A DNA stretch of 64,000 bases, taken from contig CAKUMH010000001.1 in assembly GCA_934667625.1 (NCBI GenBank), positions 153,333 to 217,332 of the forward strand, in the 5' to 3' direction. The notes beneath the pieces were generated by a model, which saw only the letters and a program-made list of their open reading frames with translations, searched no databases and was not told where the DNA came from. Source of the stretch: an uncultured Elusimicrobiales bacterium. Its GTDB lineage: Bacteria; Elusimicrobiota; Elusimicrobia; Elusimicrobiales; Elusimicrobiaceae. Made by a program: the position numbers and the translations under genes. Of this stretch, positions 42,984 through 51,612 are shown one piece after another. Each line of letters opens with the position of its first letter. Positions within the stretch are counted from its first letter, which is position 1.

Positions 42984-43529
42984 ATGAAAAAAATCATCGT
43001 ATTTGCCTTTGCACTGACCATGGCCGCTGCTTGGCCGACCAGCGCCACCGCCGCCGATAACTGCGGCTGCGCGACGACGGACGTCACCTGCGTAAACAAC
43101 TGCACACTTTCTAAAGTGTCTGCCTTGAGAAAAGACCTCCAAACCAAAAAGGAAAATGCCAAGGCTCAAGTAGCCGAAGCTAAAAAAGCCAACGCCAACA
43201 CGAACAACGCGGAAGCCAAAGCGCAAGCCAAGGCCAAAGTGAAAGAAGTGAAAGCGAATGCCAAAAAACGGGCTAAACAAGCTAAAAAAGATGTAAAAAC
43301 AAAAGCCACGGAAGCCAAGGCGAATGCTAAAAAGGCTGAAACCGATGCCAAAGCGCAGGCCAAAGCCAAAAAAGCTGAGCTGAAACAAGCCAAGGAAAAT
43401 GCGAAAGCCAACGCCAAGGCCCAAAAAGAAGCCAATGCGGCTAAAAAAGCCGAAGCCAAAAAGGCCGCCAAAAACGCCAAAAAATCGCTGAAGGACGAAG
43501 CGAACGCTTGGAAACAGTTGGCCAAATAA
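42984..43529 (+). CDS. Exported Lys/Ala-rich helical repeat protein
   Basis: 181 residues. A signal peptide (MKKIIVFAFALTMAAAWPTSATA) is followed by a short segment with five cysteines (NCGCATTDVTCVNNC). About 130 residues of almost only Lys, Ala, Glu and Asn in irregular KAxAKA-type heptads come next, so a long charged helix or coiled coil is expected. The AAGGAGAAGG ribosome site is strong. It resembles no family by motif; low-complexity helices of this type occur in periplasmic or cell-envelope linking proteins. The cysteine cluster could tie it covalently to partners. A terminator follows. Confidence 0.75.
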   Translation: MKKIIVFAFALTMAAAWPTSATAADNCGCATTDVTCVNNCTLSKVSALRKDLQTKKENAKAQVAEAKKANANTNNAEAKAQAKAKVKEVKANAKKRAKQAKKDVKTKATEAKANAKKAETDAKAQAKAKKAELKQAKENAKANAKAQKEANAAKKAEAKKAAKNAKKSLKDEANAWKQLAK

Positions 43530-43550
43530 GCAGTTTTGTGGAAAAAGGAA

Positions 43551-43586
43551 ACACCCCGTGGGAATTATACCCGCGGGGTGTTTTTT
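43551..43586 (+). terminator. Terminator of the Lys/Ala-rich gene
   Basis: ACACCCCG..GGG and CCCGCGGGGTGT form a stem (43551-43562, 43570-43580) followed by six T. Confidence 0.85.
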
Positions 43587-43637
43587 GTAATGGCCACATA
43601 TCAAAAAACGCGTCGGATTTAGACTGAGAGCATTTTA

Positions 43638-44138
43638 TCAATCATTTTTCAGCCAAGTGCCTTTTAAACTGTTGCAGAGACCTTGGGAAAAAGGGCTCAC
43701 GGAATAAGCAATGCAATAATTGGTCCATTTCCCCCCCTCAAATATACTTTGCATGGTAATCACGGAATACGGATTGCCAGCTTCAGGCACAAAGGTGGCG
43801 TACAAATAATACGACGAACTACTTCCATTAAAACTGTACCATACTTGTCCGTCCTTGCTTCGGCAATCCGTGCCGGAACAAGTAAGCATTTTTGTCACAT
43901 CAATGTCCAACAATTCCGGCAAATTTTCGGCATCGACGTACCCATTGGCCAAATAATAGGCCTCTACCCCTTTGCCCACTGCATTTAGCGTGGTTTGTAT
44001 CTCAACCATACGCGCCTTCACTACCGCTCTTTTATACTGGGGCACTGCGATAGCCGCCAAAATGCCAATGATAAGAACAACCACTAATAATTCAATCAGC
44101 GTAAAGCCGCCTAAACGGCTCATAGTAATGTTTTTCAT
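43638..44138 (-). CDS. Type IV pilin-like protein
   Basis: 166 residues with prepilin motif GGFTLIELLVVVLIIGILAA, Phe +1 and Glu +5, then the alpha-1C helix (KRAVVKARMVEIQTTLNAVG) and a globular domain with two cysteine pairs (TCSGTDC, and NYC with LCNS). ATG 44138 is preferred because AAGGAAGG (44144-44150 region) precedes it; in-frame codons further upstream lie inside the palindrome. It is related to the pilin at 34398 only in the N-terminal part. It is the last core gene before the AT-rich island. Confidence 0.92.
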   Translation of the reverse strand: MKNITMSRLGGFTLIELLVVVLIIGILAAIAVPQYKRAVVKARMVEIQTTLNAVGKGVEAYYLANGYVDAENLPELLDIDVTKMLTCSGTDCRSKDGQVWYSFNGSSSSYYLYATFVPEAGNPYSVITMQSIFEGGKWTNYCIAYSVSPFSQGLCNSLKGTWLKND

Positions 44139-44149
44139 AACTGCCTTCC

Positions 44150-44189
44150 TTTTTGCTAAATTTTGCTTATAAGCAAAATTTAGCAAAAA
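44150..44189. promoter_or_regulatory. 40-bp perfect palindrome upstream of the pilin gene
   Basis: The arms GCTAAATTTTGCTTA and TAAGCAAAATTTAGC (44155-44169, 44170-44184) meet without a spacer, and T5/A5 flanks extend the dyad to 40 bp. It ends next to the pilin ribosome site. It could be an operator, an RNA hairpin controlling the pilin mRNA, or a bidirectional terminator. Confidence 0.7.
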
Positions 44190-44256
44190 AAAAAACGATT
44201 ACAACCCTTTTATACTTTACCGGCCCAAAAACGACACAAAAAGGAAAGGAAAAATC

Positions 44257-44382
44257 GTGAGCAAACTATCCCGCCAAGAAAAACCTATTTATTTCATATT
44301 TGGGGTTGATGAGGACTTTTTACCGACGACGAAAGAGGGGAAAACCCTAAATCAGGCATTAAAAAATCCCGCCAAAAGTTAA
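44257..44382 (+). CDS. Small orphan ORF at left island boundary, 41 aa
   Basis: GTG 44257 follows a good ribosome site (AAGGA, 44246-44250). The predicted peptide (IYFIFGVDEDFLPTT in the middle) ends inside the 74-bp boundary repeat. The related sequence at the right boundary encodes a similar start (KIYLFDISGELGFF) but in another frame after a one-base difference in a T run, which suggests a decayed gene rather than a working one. Confidence 0.25.
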   Translation: MSKLSRQEKPIYFIFGVDEDFLPTTKEGKTLNQALKNPAKS

Positions 44383-44390
44383 GCGGGATA
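44317..44390. repeat. Left copy of 74-bp direct repeat bracketing the defence island
   Basis: 71 of 74 bases match 61629-61702, from TTTTTACCGACGACGAAAGA to AGTTAAGCGGGATA. It contains the hairpin ATCCCGC / GCGGGAT. Weaker similarity continues some 40 bp to the left in both copies. The repeat directly abuts the truncated recombinase gene. Confidence 0.85.
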
Positions 44391-44392
44391 AA

Positions 44393-45364
44393 ATGGGTGC
44401 TTCCCGTATGAAAGGAAAATTTATTGGCGGGCTTATTCCCTTTGGCTATCGTTTGGATAAAGAGCGACACGTATTGGTGCCAAATCCGCCTTATGATGAG
44501 CAGGTGCGGTTTATGTTTGAGAGAATTTTGCAGGAAGAAAATGTAGCGAAGGTGCTTGATATCTTAACCGCCAAGGGAATATGCCTGCCGGAACGCAAAT
44601 TACACAATGGAAAAGTCTGGCCCGCGCGGCCGATTTCACGGGCATATTTTTACCGGATTATCCATAGCCCTACCTATATTGGCAAAGTAGAGTATAAGGG
44701 CAAGATATACGAAGGGGAACACGAAGGGCTTGTTCCTTTGGAAACGTATCGGGCCGTGCAGGACTTATTAAAGACAAAACGTTCCAGTCACGGTTTTTCC
44801 CGCAAGCGGATACCGGGGCTATTGCGGGGCCTACTTTATTGCAAAGAATGCGGTTCGGATATGGTGCCAATTTATGCTAAAAAGAACGGTCGGAAGCATT
44901 TTTACTATCTATGCCATAAGTGCGCACAAGAAGGATATGCTTCCTGCCCGACAAAAACAGTACGTCAACCGGAGTTTAATGAAGCGGTTTTGAAGCAATT
45001 AGCGGAGCGGGGGCTAATTAATCGGGCTGAATTGGAACCATTGGAGTTAGACCAGCAAACGGAAATTTTATCCAAAGTTGTACGGCGAATTACTTACGTC
45101 TACCAAGGCGAAAATATAGAAATTCTGCTCCTTAACGGTGTATGTTTTACCTTTCATGCAATAGTAAAACCTAATTATGGGCGACATATTAAGCGGGTTA
45201 AGCCCGCGCAGAATACGAAGAAAGCAGACAGAAAGACGTATCATAAAGCTCTTGCACTGCAAATACGGGAATATATGCGGGTAAATAATCTATCCCAGAA
45301 AGAATGTGCTGCCACGCTGGGTATGAGTCCTGCGCGGGTGAGCCAGATTTTACGAAACATATAG
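44393..45364 (+). CDS. Large serine recombinase lacking its N-terminal catalytic domain, with C-terminal HTH
   Basis: 323 residues. It begins within the recombinase domain (KGKFIGGLIPFGYRLD is the segment that normally follows the catalytic resolvase domain). It continues through the zinc ribbon (CKECGSDMVPIY, CHKC) and ends in a helix-turn-helix (ALQIREYMRVNNLSQKECAA, VSQIL). The resolvase domain with the nucleophilic Ser is absent and no trace is seen upstream. Bases of the boundary repeat just before ATG 44393 would encode KRDK in frame, as family members have before this point, so the break lies in the repeat. It is probably inactive alone. The HTH could still act as a regulator of the hsd operon 58 bp downstream. 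Confidence 0.85.
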   Translation: MGASRMKGKFIGGLIPFGYRLDKERHVLVPNPPYDEQVRFMFERILQEENVAKVLDILTAKGICLPERKLHNGKVWPARPISRAYFYRIIHSPTYIGKVEYKGKIYEGEHEGLVPLETYRAVQDLLKTKRSSHGFSRKRIPGLLRGLLYCKECGSDMVPIYAKKNGRKHFYYLCHKCAQEGYASCPTKTVRQPEFNEAVLKQLAERGLINRAELEPLELDQQTEILSKVVRRITYVYQGENIEILLLNGVCFTFHAIVKPNYGRHIKRVKPAQNTKKADRKTYHKALALQIREYMRVNNLSQKECAATLGMSPARVSQILRNI

Positions 45365-45403
45365 TTCCTCCGTTGGTAGAAATTCTTTGTATTAGGTTGT
45401 AAA

Positions 45404-45418
45404 TTTGTATAATACAAA
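45404..45418. promoter_or_regulatory. Operator-like palindrome centred on the hsdR -10 box
   Basis: TTTGTATAATACAAA is a perfect 15-bp dyad around a central A. Its middle is the -10 hexamer TATAAT (45408-45413), eight bases before the hsdR ATG. A further TTTGTATT half-site lies at 45386-45393. Confidence 0.65.
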
Positions 45419-45421
45419 CTA

Positions 45422-48157
45422 ATGACCCCAGAAGAAATTGCTCGGCAGCAGATTGATGAAAAACTAACCCAAGCGGGTTGGCTAGTACAAGACCGCAAAG
45501 AATTTGACCGCTTTGCGGGGATTGGTGTCGCTTGCCGCGAGTTTGTAATGGAAGATGGCACGGAAGCGGATTATCTATTATTTGTTGACGGGAAAGCGGC
45601 AGGAGTGATTGAAGCCAAAAAGGCAGGAATCGTGCTAAGTGGCATAGAAAACCAATCCAAAGGTTACAGTTGCCATTTACCTGCGTATGTAAAACATTAT
45701 CAACTTCCTTTGCCGTATATATATGAAAGCAACGGAAGCGAAATCTTTTTTACCGATCTTCGGGATCCTCATCCTGTCGCCAGACCTGTTTTCCATTTTC
45801 ATCAACCTGGCACTTTGAAAGAAAGTTTAGATAAAGGTCCTTCTTTGCGGGCTCGTTTGCAAAATTTACCCGTTTTACAAAGGGGAAGTTTGCGTGAGTG
45901 CCAGTTCACGGCTATTCAAAATTTGGAGAAATCTCTTGCTTTGGGCAAACCTCGTTCTTTAATTCAGTTGGCAACGGGGGCCGGTAAAACTTATACCGCC
46001 TGTAATTTTACCTATCGTTTATTAAAGCACGCAAAAGCCAAACGCATATTATTTTTAGTGGACCGCAACAACCTGGGGCGCCAAACCCTCAAAGAATTTC
46101 AATCGTTCCGGCCGTCGGATGACAACCGCCTGTTTACCAATTTACATGTGGTGCAACATCTCCAATCTAACGTACTAAACCCGGATACGGAAGTAGTAAT
46201 TACCACTATTCAGCGTTTATATTCTATGTTAAAAGGCGAGCCCGATTTTAATGAAATTAACGAAGAAACCTCCGCCTATGAAACACCTGCTTTGGCTAAC
46301 GTACAGGTAGCGTATAATCCACATATCCCGCCGGAGTTTTTTGATGTAATCATTACGGACGAGTGCCACCGCAGTATTTATGGTTTATGGCGGCAGGTTT
46401 TGGAATATTTTGACGCCTTTTTAATTGGCCTTACGGCCACGCCGTCCAAACAAACTTTGGGTTATTTCAATCAAAACCTAGTGGCCGAATATCCTTACGA
46501 ACGTTCCGTGGCGGATAACGTCAATGTGGGGTATGATATTTACCGTATCAAAACGGAAATTTCCGAGCATGGCGCCAAGGTGGAGGCCGGTTATACAATC
46601 CCTAAAATAGACCGCCAAACCCGCCAAAAAATGTACGAAACCTTGGACGAAGATTTAACCTACTCGCCCGAGCAGTTGGACCGCGCAGTCACTTCGCTCA
46701 ATCAAATCCGCACGGTACTGCAAACATATAAAGATAACGTATTTACTGCTTTATTCCCGGAACGCGCCTCCAACCCGGCTTGGCTCCCCAAAACCCTTAT
46801 TTTTGCCAAGGATGACAACCACGCAGAAACCATCGTGCGCATAGCGCGGGAAGTATTTGCCCAAGGGAACGATTTTTGTAAAAAGATTACCTACAACGTA
46901 TCTGGTGTCAAGCCGGAAGAACTAATTAACGAATTTCGCAATTCTCCCGCTTTCCGTATAGCGGTGACGGTGGATATGATTGCCACCGGCACAGACGTTA
47001 AACCGCTTGAAGTGCTGATTTTTATGCGCGACGTTCATTCGGAACTATATTACGAACAAATGAAAGGCCGCGGTTGCCGCACCATTCCGCTGGATGACTT
47101 GCGCTCCGTCACGCCAAACGCCGTATGCAAATCCAAATTTATTTTGATTGACGCGGTAGGCGTCACGGAAAGCAAAAAATCTGTTCCGCCGCCGTTGGAA
47201 CGCAAGAAAGCCGTGCCATTTAAGAAATTATTGGAAAGCGTAGCCTTGGGTAAATGCGACGACGACACGCTCAGTTCCTTGGCGGCCCGCGTGTCTGCGT
47301 TGGAAAAATCTATGGATGAAAAGTCCCAAACCCAATTACAAGAAAAATGCAACACCACGCTTAAAATTTTGGCTAACGATTTACTGGACGCCATAGACCC
47401 TGACCATTTGGAACACAAAACCCCGGCCGAGGCGGAGCAAATTAAAGAAAAAGCCATCCGTCCGTTTAGCAACCCTGCGTTGCGGGATATGCTGCTAAAT
47501 AATGCCCGCAAGGCCTATATGTATGTGGACGATATTACGCCGGATACAGGCACCATAAAGCCCACCACAGACCGCGAACAAGAAATTTTGGAAAACTTAA
47601 AAACCTTTATTGAAAAGAATAAAGACGAGCTAACCGCCCTATCCATTATTTATTACCGCTCTTATGGGAAAAAGCACCTAACCTATAACGGCATTAAAGA
47701 ACTGGCGGACGCCCTAGCCAATAATACGCCCACGCTGGATATCCCGGTGCTATGGGGCGCATTTATGCGCGTAAACCCAAGCAAAGTGGCAGAAACAAAA
47801 CGGCCGGAAAAGATGCTGACGAACGTTATCCAACTCATCCGCTTTGCATTAGGGCAAGATGACGAATTAAAACCCTTTGATACAGTAGCCACGGCCCGTT
47901 ATAACCTATGGCTGGGCCGTATGAAAAAGCGCGGCATTGTATTCACGCCCGAGCAGACAAATTGGTTAAACGAAATCCGAAATTATATTATTTCTAACGC
48001 GCCTATCTCCTCCGCGGATTTACAGCAAGACCCGGTGTTGTCCGACAAGGGCGGCCTGTTAAAGGCCCGCCAAGTATTTGCCGGGCTGGACCTGCCCCAC
48101 TTGCTAACCGACCTAAACACCACCCTGCTAGGCGCCGATAACGAAACAGGAGAATAA
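45422..48157 (+). CDS. hsdR: Type I restriction enzyme, R subunit (HsdR)
   Basis: 911 residues, the ATP-dependent translocase and nuclease of a type I restriction-modification system. The N-terminal nuclease region has the PD-(D/E)XK pattern (EADYLLFVDGKAAGVIEAKK). The SF2 motor includes QLATGAGKTYTAC (Walker A), IITDECHRSIYG (motif II), GLTATP (motif III) and VTVDMIATGTDVKPLEVLIF with MKGRGCRT (motifs V and VI). The length and motifs fit the EcoEI-type HsdR. It is transcribed from a TATAAT 8 bp upstream, with an operator-like dyad, and leads the operon; hsdS and hsdM follow after two small genes. Confidence 0.95.
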   Translation: MTPEEIARQQIDEKLTQAGWLVQDRKEFDRFAGIGVACREFVMEDGTEADYLLFVDGKAAGVIEAKKAGIVLSGIENQSKGYSCHLPAYVKHYQLPLPYIYESNGSEIFFTDLRDPHPVARPVFHFHQPGTLKESLDKGPSLRARLQNLPVLQRGSLRECQFTAIQNLEKSLALGKPRSLIQLATGAGKTYTACNFTYRLLKHAKAKRILFLVDRNNLGRQTLKEFQSFRPSDDNRLFTNLHVVQHLQSNVLNPDTEVVITTIQRLYSMLKGEPDFNEINEETSAYETPALANVQVAYNPHIPPEFFDVIITDECHRSIYGLWRQVLEYFDAFLIGLTATPSKQTLGYFNQNLVAEYPYERSVADNVNVGYDIYRIKTEISEHGAKVEAGYTIPKIDRQTRQKMYETLDEDLTYSPEQLDRAVTSLNQIRTVLQTYKDNVFTALFPERASNPAWLPKTLIFAKDDNHAETIVRIAREVFAQGNDFCKKITYNVSGVKPEELINEFRNSPAFRIAVTVDMIATGTDVKPLEVLIFMRDVHSELYYEQMKGRGCRTIPLDDLRSVTPNAVCKSKFILIDAVGVTESKKSVPPPLERKKAVPFKKLLESVALGKCDDDTLSSLAARVSALEKSMDEKSQTQLQEKCNTTLKILANDLLDAIDPDHLEHKTPAEAEQIKEKAIRPFSNPALRDMLLNNARKAYMYVDDITPDTGTIKPTTDREQEILENLKTFIEKNKDELTALSIIYYRSYGKKHLTYNGIKELADALANNTPTLDIPVLWGAFMRVNPSKVAETKRPEKMLTNVIQLIRFALGQDDELKPFDTVATARYNLWLGRMKKRGIVFTPEQTNWLNEIRNYIISNAPISSADLQQDPVLSDKGGLLKARQVFAGLDLPHLLTDLNTTLLGADNETGE

Positions 48158-48162
48158 GGAAT

Positions 48163-48729
48163 ATGTCAGAATTGCAAATAGAATATTGGGCTCTTATTAT
48201 ATCTGGTATTGCAATGCTATTAACTTGTGTTAATGTAGTTGTAGCACTTTGGGAATGGAAGAACAGAGCCGGAATAAAGTTAAGTTGTATGCTGTCACCA
48301 TATTGTAGACAACACAATACAAGTATTAAAAATGGTTTTTTAATTGTCTTAACTAATCATAAAACAAGTAATATTGCTGTAATAGAAATTTCATATATAC
48401 AGACTAGCGATATAAAAAACCCAATAAAAAAGCAGTTGTTTCCAACAATAGATAGCAGAGAACCTCAGTTATTAAGTGGAAATGAAACGATTTATCTTCC
48501 AGCAAATGACATTGAGGCAAATGATATAGTTATTAATCAAAAAGAACCGTATTATGTTCGCATAAAAACATCAAAAGGCATTTATACTATTGATGAACGC
48601 AGATTATCGTTTTTTAAGAAATTTCAGTGGTACAAAACGAGTGTACGCGCTATTGAAAAATTAGTCGCTGAACAAGAAAAACAAGTAATAAAAAATGGCC
48701 AACAAAAACTAAACAACATTATAAAATGA
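48163..48729 (+). CDS. Hypothetical membrane-anchored protein inside the hsd operon
   Basis: 188 residues, AT-rich, starting 5 bp after hsdR. One N-terminal membrane helix (YWALIISGIAMLLTCVNVVVALWEW) is followed by a soluble domain with beta-strand-like segments (KNGFLIVLTNHKTSNIAVIE) and a helical basic tail. No known family. Its position between hsdR and hsdS, with the next start overlapping its stop by 4 bp, shows co-expression with the restriction genes. A defence accessory or sensor role is only inferred. Confidence 0.6.
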   Translation: MSELQIEYWALIISGIAMLLTCVNVVVALWEWKNRAGIKLSCMLSPYCRQHNTSIKNGFLIVLTNHKTSNIAVIEISYIQTSDIKNPIKKQLFPTIDSREPQLLSGNETIYLPANDIEANDIVINQKEPYYVRIKTSKGIYTIDERRLSFFKKFQWYKTSVRAIEKLVAEQEKQVIKNGQQKLNNIIK

Positions 48730-48926
48730 AAACAAAACTATTAAATCTGGTATCCAGCAGAAAGTTTGAAAAAAGACAAGCCATTAAAGTCTTTCGTTTT
48801 AATGACAGAGACATTGAACCGATTCCCGAAGGCATTAAATTGAATAACACAAATTTAACAGCCAATCCGCGACAGGGAACCTTGTTCAATATGAATGAAA
48901 TCGGAACAAACAAAGTTCATTTATGA
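48726..48926 (+). CDS. Small protein in the hsd operon, 66 aa
   Basis: It starts at ATG inside the previous stop (ATGA, 4-bp overlap) and its own end overlaps the hsdS start by 4 bp, so translation is coupled on both sides. The product is small and basic in its first half (SSRKFEKRQAIKVFRFNDRD) with no recognised domain. The precise ATGA linkage on both sides supports a real gene. The function is unknown. Confidence 0.6.
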   Translation: MKTKLLNLVSSRKFEKRQAIKVFRFNDRDIEPIPEGIKLNNTNLTANPRQGTLFNMNEIGTNKVHL

Positions 48927-50176
48927 AAGAGATAAAAATACCGAATAACTGGCTTTTCTGCAGGATGCAGGAAATAGCATCGATTTATAATGGGAATAGC
49001 ATATCCGAAGAGATAAAACTTCGTAATTTTACTGGCCTTGCCGGTGGATATAATTATATTGCTACGAAAGATATTGGATTTGATTCCATTATTAATTACG
49101 AAAATGGGGTCAAAATACCTTTTACGCGAAAGGATTTCAAAATTGCCCCTAAAAATACGCCTTTGCTATGCATAGAAGGTGGTAGTGCCGGACGGAAACT
49201 GGGTTTCTTATCGGAAGATGTTTGTTTCGGAAATAAATTATGTGCTTTTGTGTCTCCGTTTCCTCGGTGGATATACTATTATTTACAAAGCCACTCATTC
49301 CGTAATCATTTTAATACAAATAAAAATGGTTTAATTGGTGGAGTATCAATCAATAAACTTAAACAAAGTTCTATTCCGGTGCCGCCGATGGCGGAGCAGA
49401 AGAGGATTGTTAAGAAGATTGAGGAGCTTTTTGGAGTAATAGACGAGCAAGTTAAACGGCTAGAAGCCACCCGTGCCGCCCTCGTCTCCTACCGCCAAAG
49501 CATCCTTAAAAAACTTTTAAGCAATCCAGTTTATCCGCAAGTATCTTTCAATGACGGAATAAAAAAAATTATCGGCGGGAGTACGCCGTCCAAAACAATC
49601 AGCGCATATTATGAAGGGCATATTCCTTTTATGACGGTAAAGGATATGACTTCTCCACGCCCGCAAGATACGGCTTGGCATATTACTCAAGAGGCAGTAG
49701 ATAATTGCTCTACTCATATTATTCCTGCCAATACGCTTATTACTGCTACAAGAGTAGGTCTTGGAAAAACTGTATTAATGCCTTTTCCTGTTGCCATCAA
49801 CCAAGATTTAAAAGCATTAGTTCTAAACAAGAACAAGGTAAATACCCGCTTCTTTGAGTTCGTTTTGAACGCAAAAACAACAGAAATCATAAGTAAAAGC
49901 CGAGGAACAACTGTAAAAGGAATTACCTTAGAAGATTTTAAGAGTATTAAATTCTATCTTCCCGCTCTCGCAGAACAGCAAAAAATTGTGGATGAGATAG
50001 AAAGGACTTTCTATTCCGCCGACCAAGTGCAAAAGGCAGTGCAAAACGCATTAGAACAAGCCAAACAACTCAAACAAAGTATTTTGAAACGGGCTTTTGA
50101 GGGCAAACTCGTCCCGCAGGACCCGAACGATAAACCCGTAGATTTAACCCAACTTAAAAAGGATAAACACAAATGA
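48923..50176 (+). CDS. hsdS: Type I restriction enzyme, specificity subunit (HsdS)
   Basis: 417 residues with two target-recognition domains, each followed by a conserved helix. The first repeat ends with SIPVPPMAEQKRIVKKIEEL and the second with FYLPALAEQQKIVDEIERTF, the two coiled-coil spacers that set the gap of the split target. The recognition domains are AT-rich and variable, as expected. It overlaps the preceding small gene and hsdM by 4 bp each. No second hsdS fragment or inverted repeat for shuffling is present. Confidence 0.94.
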   Translation: MKEIKIPNNWLFCRMQEIASIYNGNSISEEIKLRNFTGLAGGYNYIATKDIGFDSIINYENGVKIPFTRKDFKIAPKNTPLLCIEGGSAGRKLGFLSEDVCFGNKLCAFVSPFPRWIYYYLQSHSFRNHFNTNKNGLIGGVSINKLKQSSIPVPPMAEQKRIVKKIEELFGVIDEQVKRLEATRAALVSYRQSILKKLLSNPVYPQVSFNDGIKKIIGGSTPSKTISAYYEGHIPFMTVKDMTSPRPQDTAWHITQEAVDNCSTHIIPANTLITATRVGLGKTVLMPFPVAINQDLKALVLNKNKVNTRFFEFVLNAKTTEIISKSRGTTVKGITLEDFKSIKFYLPALAEQQKIVDEIERTFYSADQVQKAVQNALEQAKQLKQSILKRAFEGKLVPQDPNDKPVDLTQLKKDKHK

Positions 50177-51612
50177 CCGAAGCCACCTTAATCAATAAAG
50201 TTTGGAATTATGCCACCATTATGAAAGACGCCGGACTAAGTTATACCGACTACGTCCGCCAGCTTACCTACCTCTTATTCCTAAAAATGGACCACGAGCG
50301 TGAAACTTTGCTTAATGAGGGCTCTATTGTCCCTAAAAAATTCCGTTGGAATACGCTCCTAAACCTAAGCGGAGCGGAACTGGAACAACATTACTCGCAC
50401 ATTTTGGAAGCATTATCCAAAGAAAAAGGCATTATCGGCACGATTTTCCGCCGCGCCAAAAACGAGATTACAGACCCCGCCAAACTAAAACAGTTGATAG
50501 CTCTTATCAACAAAGAAACCTGGCTCGCGCTGGATATGGACGTTAAAGGGGCTATTTACGAGGGGCTGTTGCAAAAGAACGCTACCGAAACCAAAGCCGG
50601 GGCGGGCCAATACTTTACGCCGCGCCCTTTAATACGCGCCATGGTGGAGGTAATGCGCCCTACGCCGGAAATGACGGTAGTGGACCCGGCCTGCGGTACA
50701 GGTGGTTTTTTACTGGCCGCGTATGACTATATGAAAAAGCAGACGCGTGACCGCACCATATTAAAAGAACTCCGCGCCAATAAACTTTCCGGTAACGACA
50801 TCACTCCGCTTGTAGTAAACCTGTGCGCCATGAACTTGTATTTGCATGGCATAGGAGAAGGCAAATGCCCCATTGAGGAAAAGGATTCCCTGCTTAACGC
50901 AGGCGAAAAACGCTACGATATGTGCTTAACAAACCCGCCTTTTGGAAAAAAGAGTTCCACCACCATTATCGGCGAAGACGGCACCCTGAAAAAGGAACGC
51001 GAAAACTACGAGCGGGAAGACTTTATCGCCACAACGTCCAACAAACAGATTAACTTTTTACAGCATATTATGACGATTCTTAAAACGCCCGGTTATGCCG
51101 CCGTGGTGGTGCCGGATAACGTGCTATTTGAAGGCGGCGCGGGCGAAAAAGTGCGCAAACGCTTGCTAAACGAGTTTAATTTGCATACTATTTTGCGCCT
51201 GCCGACCGGGATTTTTTATGCGCAGGGCGTAAAGGCTAATGTAATCTTTTTTGAAAAGCACCCGCCCTTAACATCCGGCCACCGCACGCAGGATGTATGG
51301 GTTTATGATTTGCGTACCAATATGAATTTAACCTTGGTGGAAAACTCGCTTTCCGACGAGCATTTGGCGGACTTTGTGAAGTGCTACCATGCCGAGGACC
51401 GCACCAAACGGGTGGAAACGGAACGCTTTAAAAAGTTTACCTACGATGAACTGATTAAACGTGATAAAACGAACCTGGATATTATTTGGTTAAAAGATGA
51501 CAGTTTAAAAGAATTAGAAAATTTGCCTGAGCCGGAAATTTTGCTAAAAGATATCGTCAAAAATTTAAAAGGTTGTCTATCTGATTTGGAAGCGTTGGAA
51601 AAAAAGTTATGA
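50173..51612 (+). CDS. hsdM: Type I restriction enzyme, N6-adenine methyltransferase subunit (HsdM)
   Basis: 479 residues. The N-terminal helical HsdM domain (WNYATIMKDAGLSYTDYVRQ) precedes the methyltransferase domain with GAGQYFTPRPLIRAMV, motif I (VVDPACGTGGFL) and the catalytic NPPF motif (CLTNPPFGKKSS). Together with HsdS it methylates the recognition site and protects host DNA. It overlaps hsdS and the next gene by 4 bp. Confidence 0.95.
   Translation: MTEATLINKVWNYATIMKDAGLSYTDYVRQLTYLLFLKMDHERETLLNEGSIVPKKFRWNTLLNLSGAELEQHYSHILEALSKEKGIIGTIFRRAKNEITDPAKLKQLIALINKETWLALDMDVKGAIYEGLLQKNATETKAGAGQYFTPRPLIRAMVEVMRPTPEMTVVDPACGTGGFLLAAYDYMKKQTRDRTILKELRANKLSGNDITPLVVNLCAMNLYLHGIGEGKCPIEEKDSLLNAGEKRYDMCLTNPPFGKKSSTTIIGEDGTLKKERENYEREDFIATTSNKQINFLQHIMTILKTPGYAAVVVPDNVLFEGGAGEKVRKRLLNEFNLHTILRLPTGIFYAQGVKANVIFFEKHPPLTSGHRTQDVWVYDLRTNMNLTLVENSLSDEHLADFVKCYHAEDRTKRVETERFKKFTYDELIKRDKTNLDIIWLKDDSLKELENLPEPEILLKDIVKNLKGCLSDLEALEKKL

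Noticed and set aside
42966..43604. Long open frame antisense to the Lys/Ala-rich gene, Phe/Gly-rich product
   Set aside because: It is the mirror of a repetitive Lys/Ala codon pattern on the other strand; no ribosome site and no sensible domain. The plus-strand frame has a signal peptide and ribosome site.
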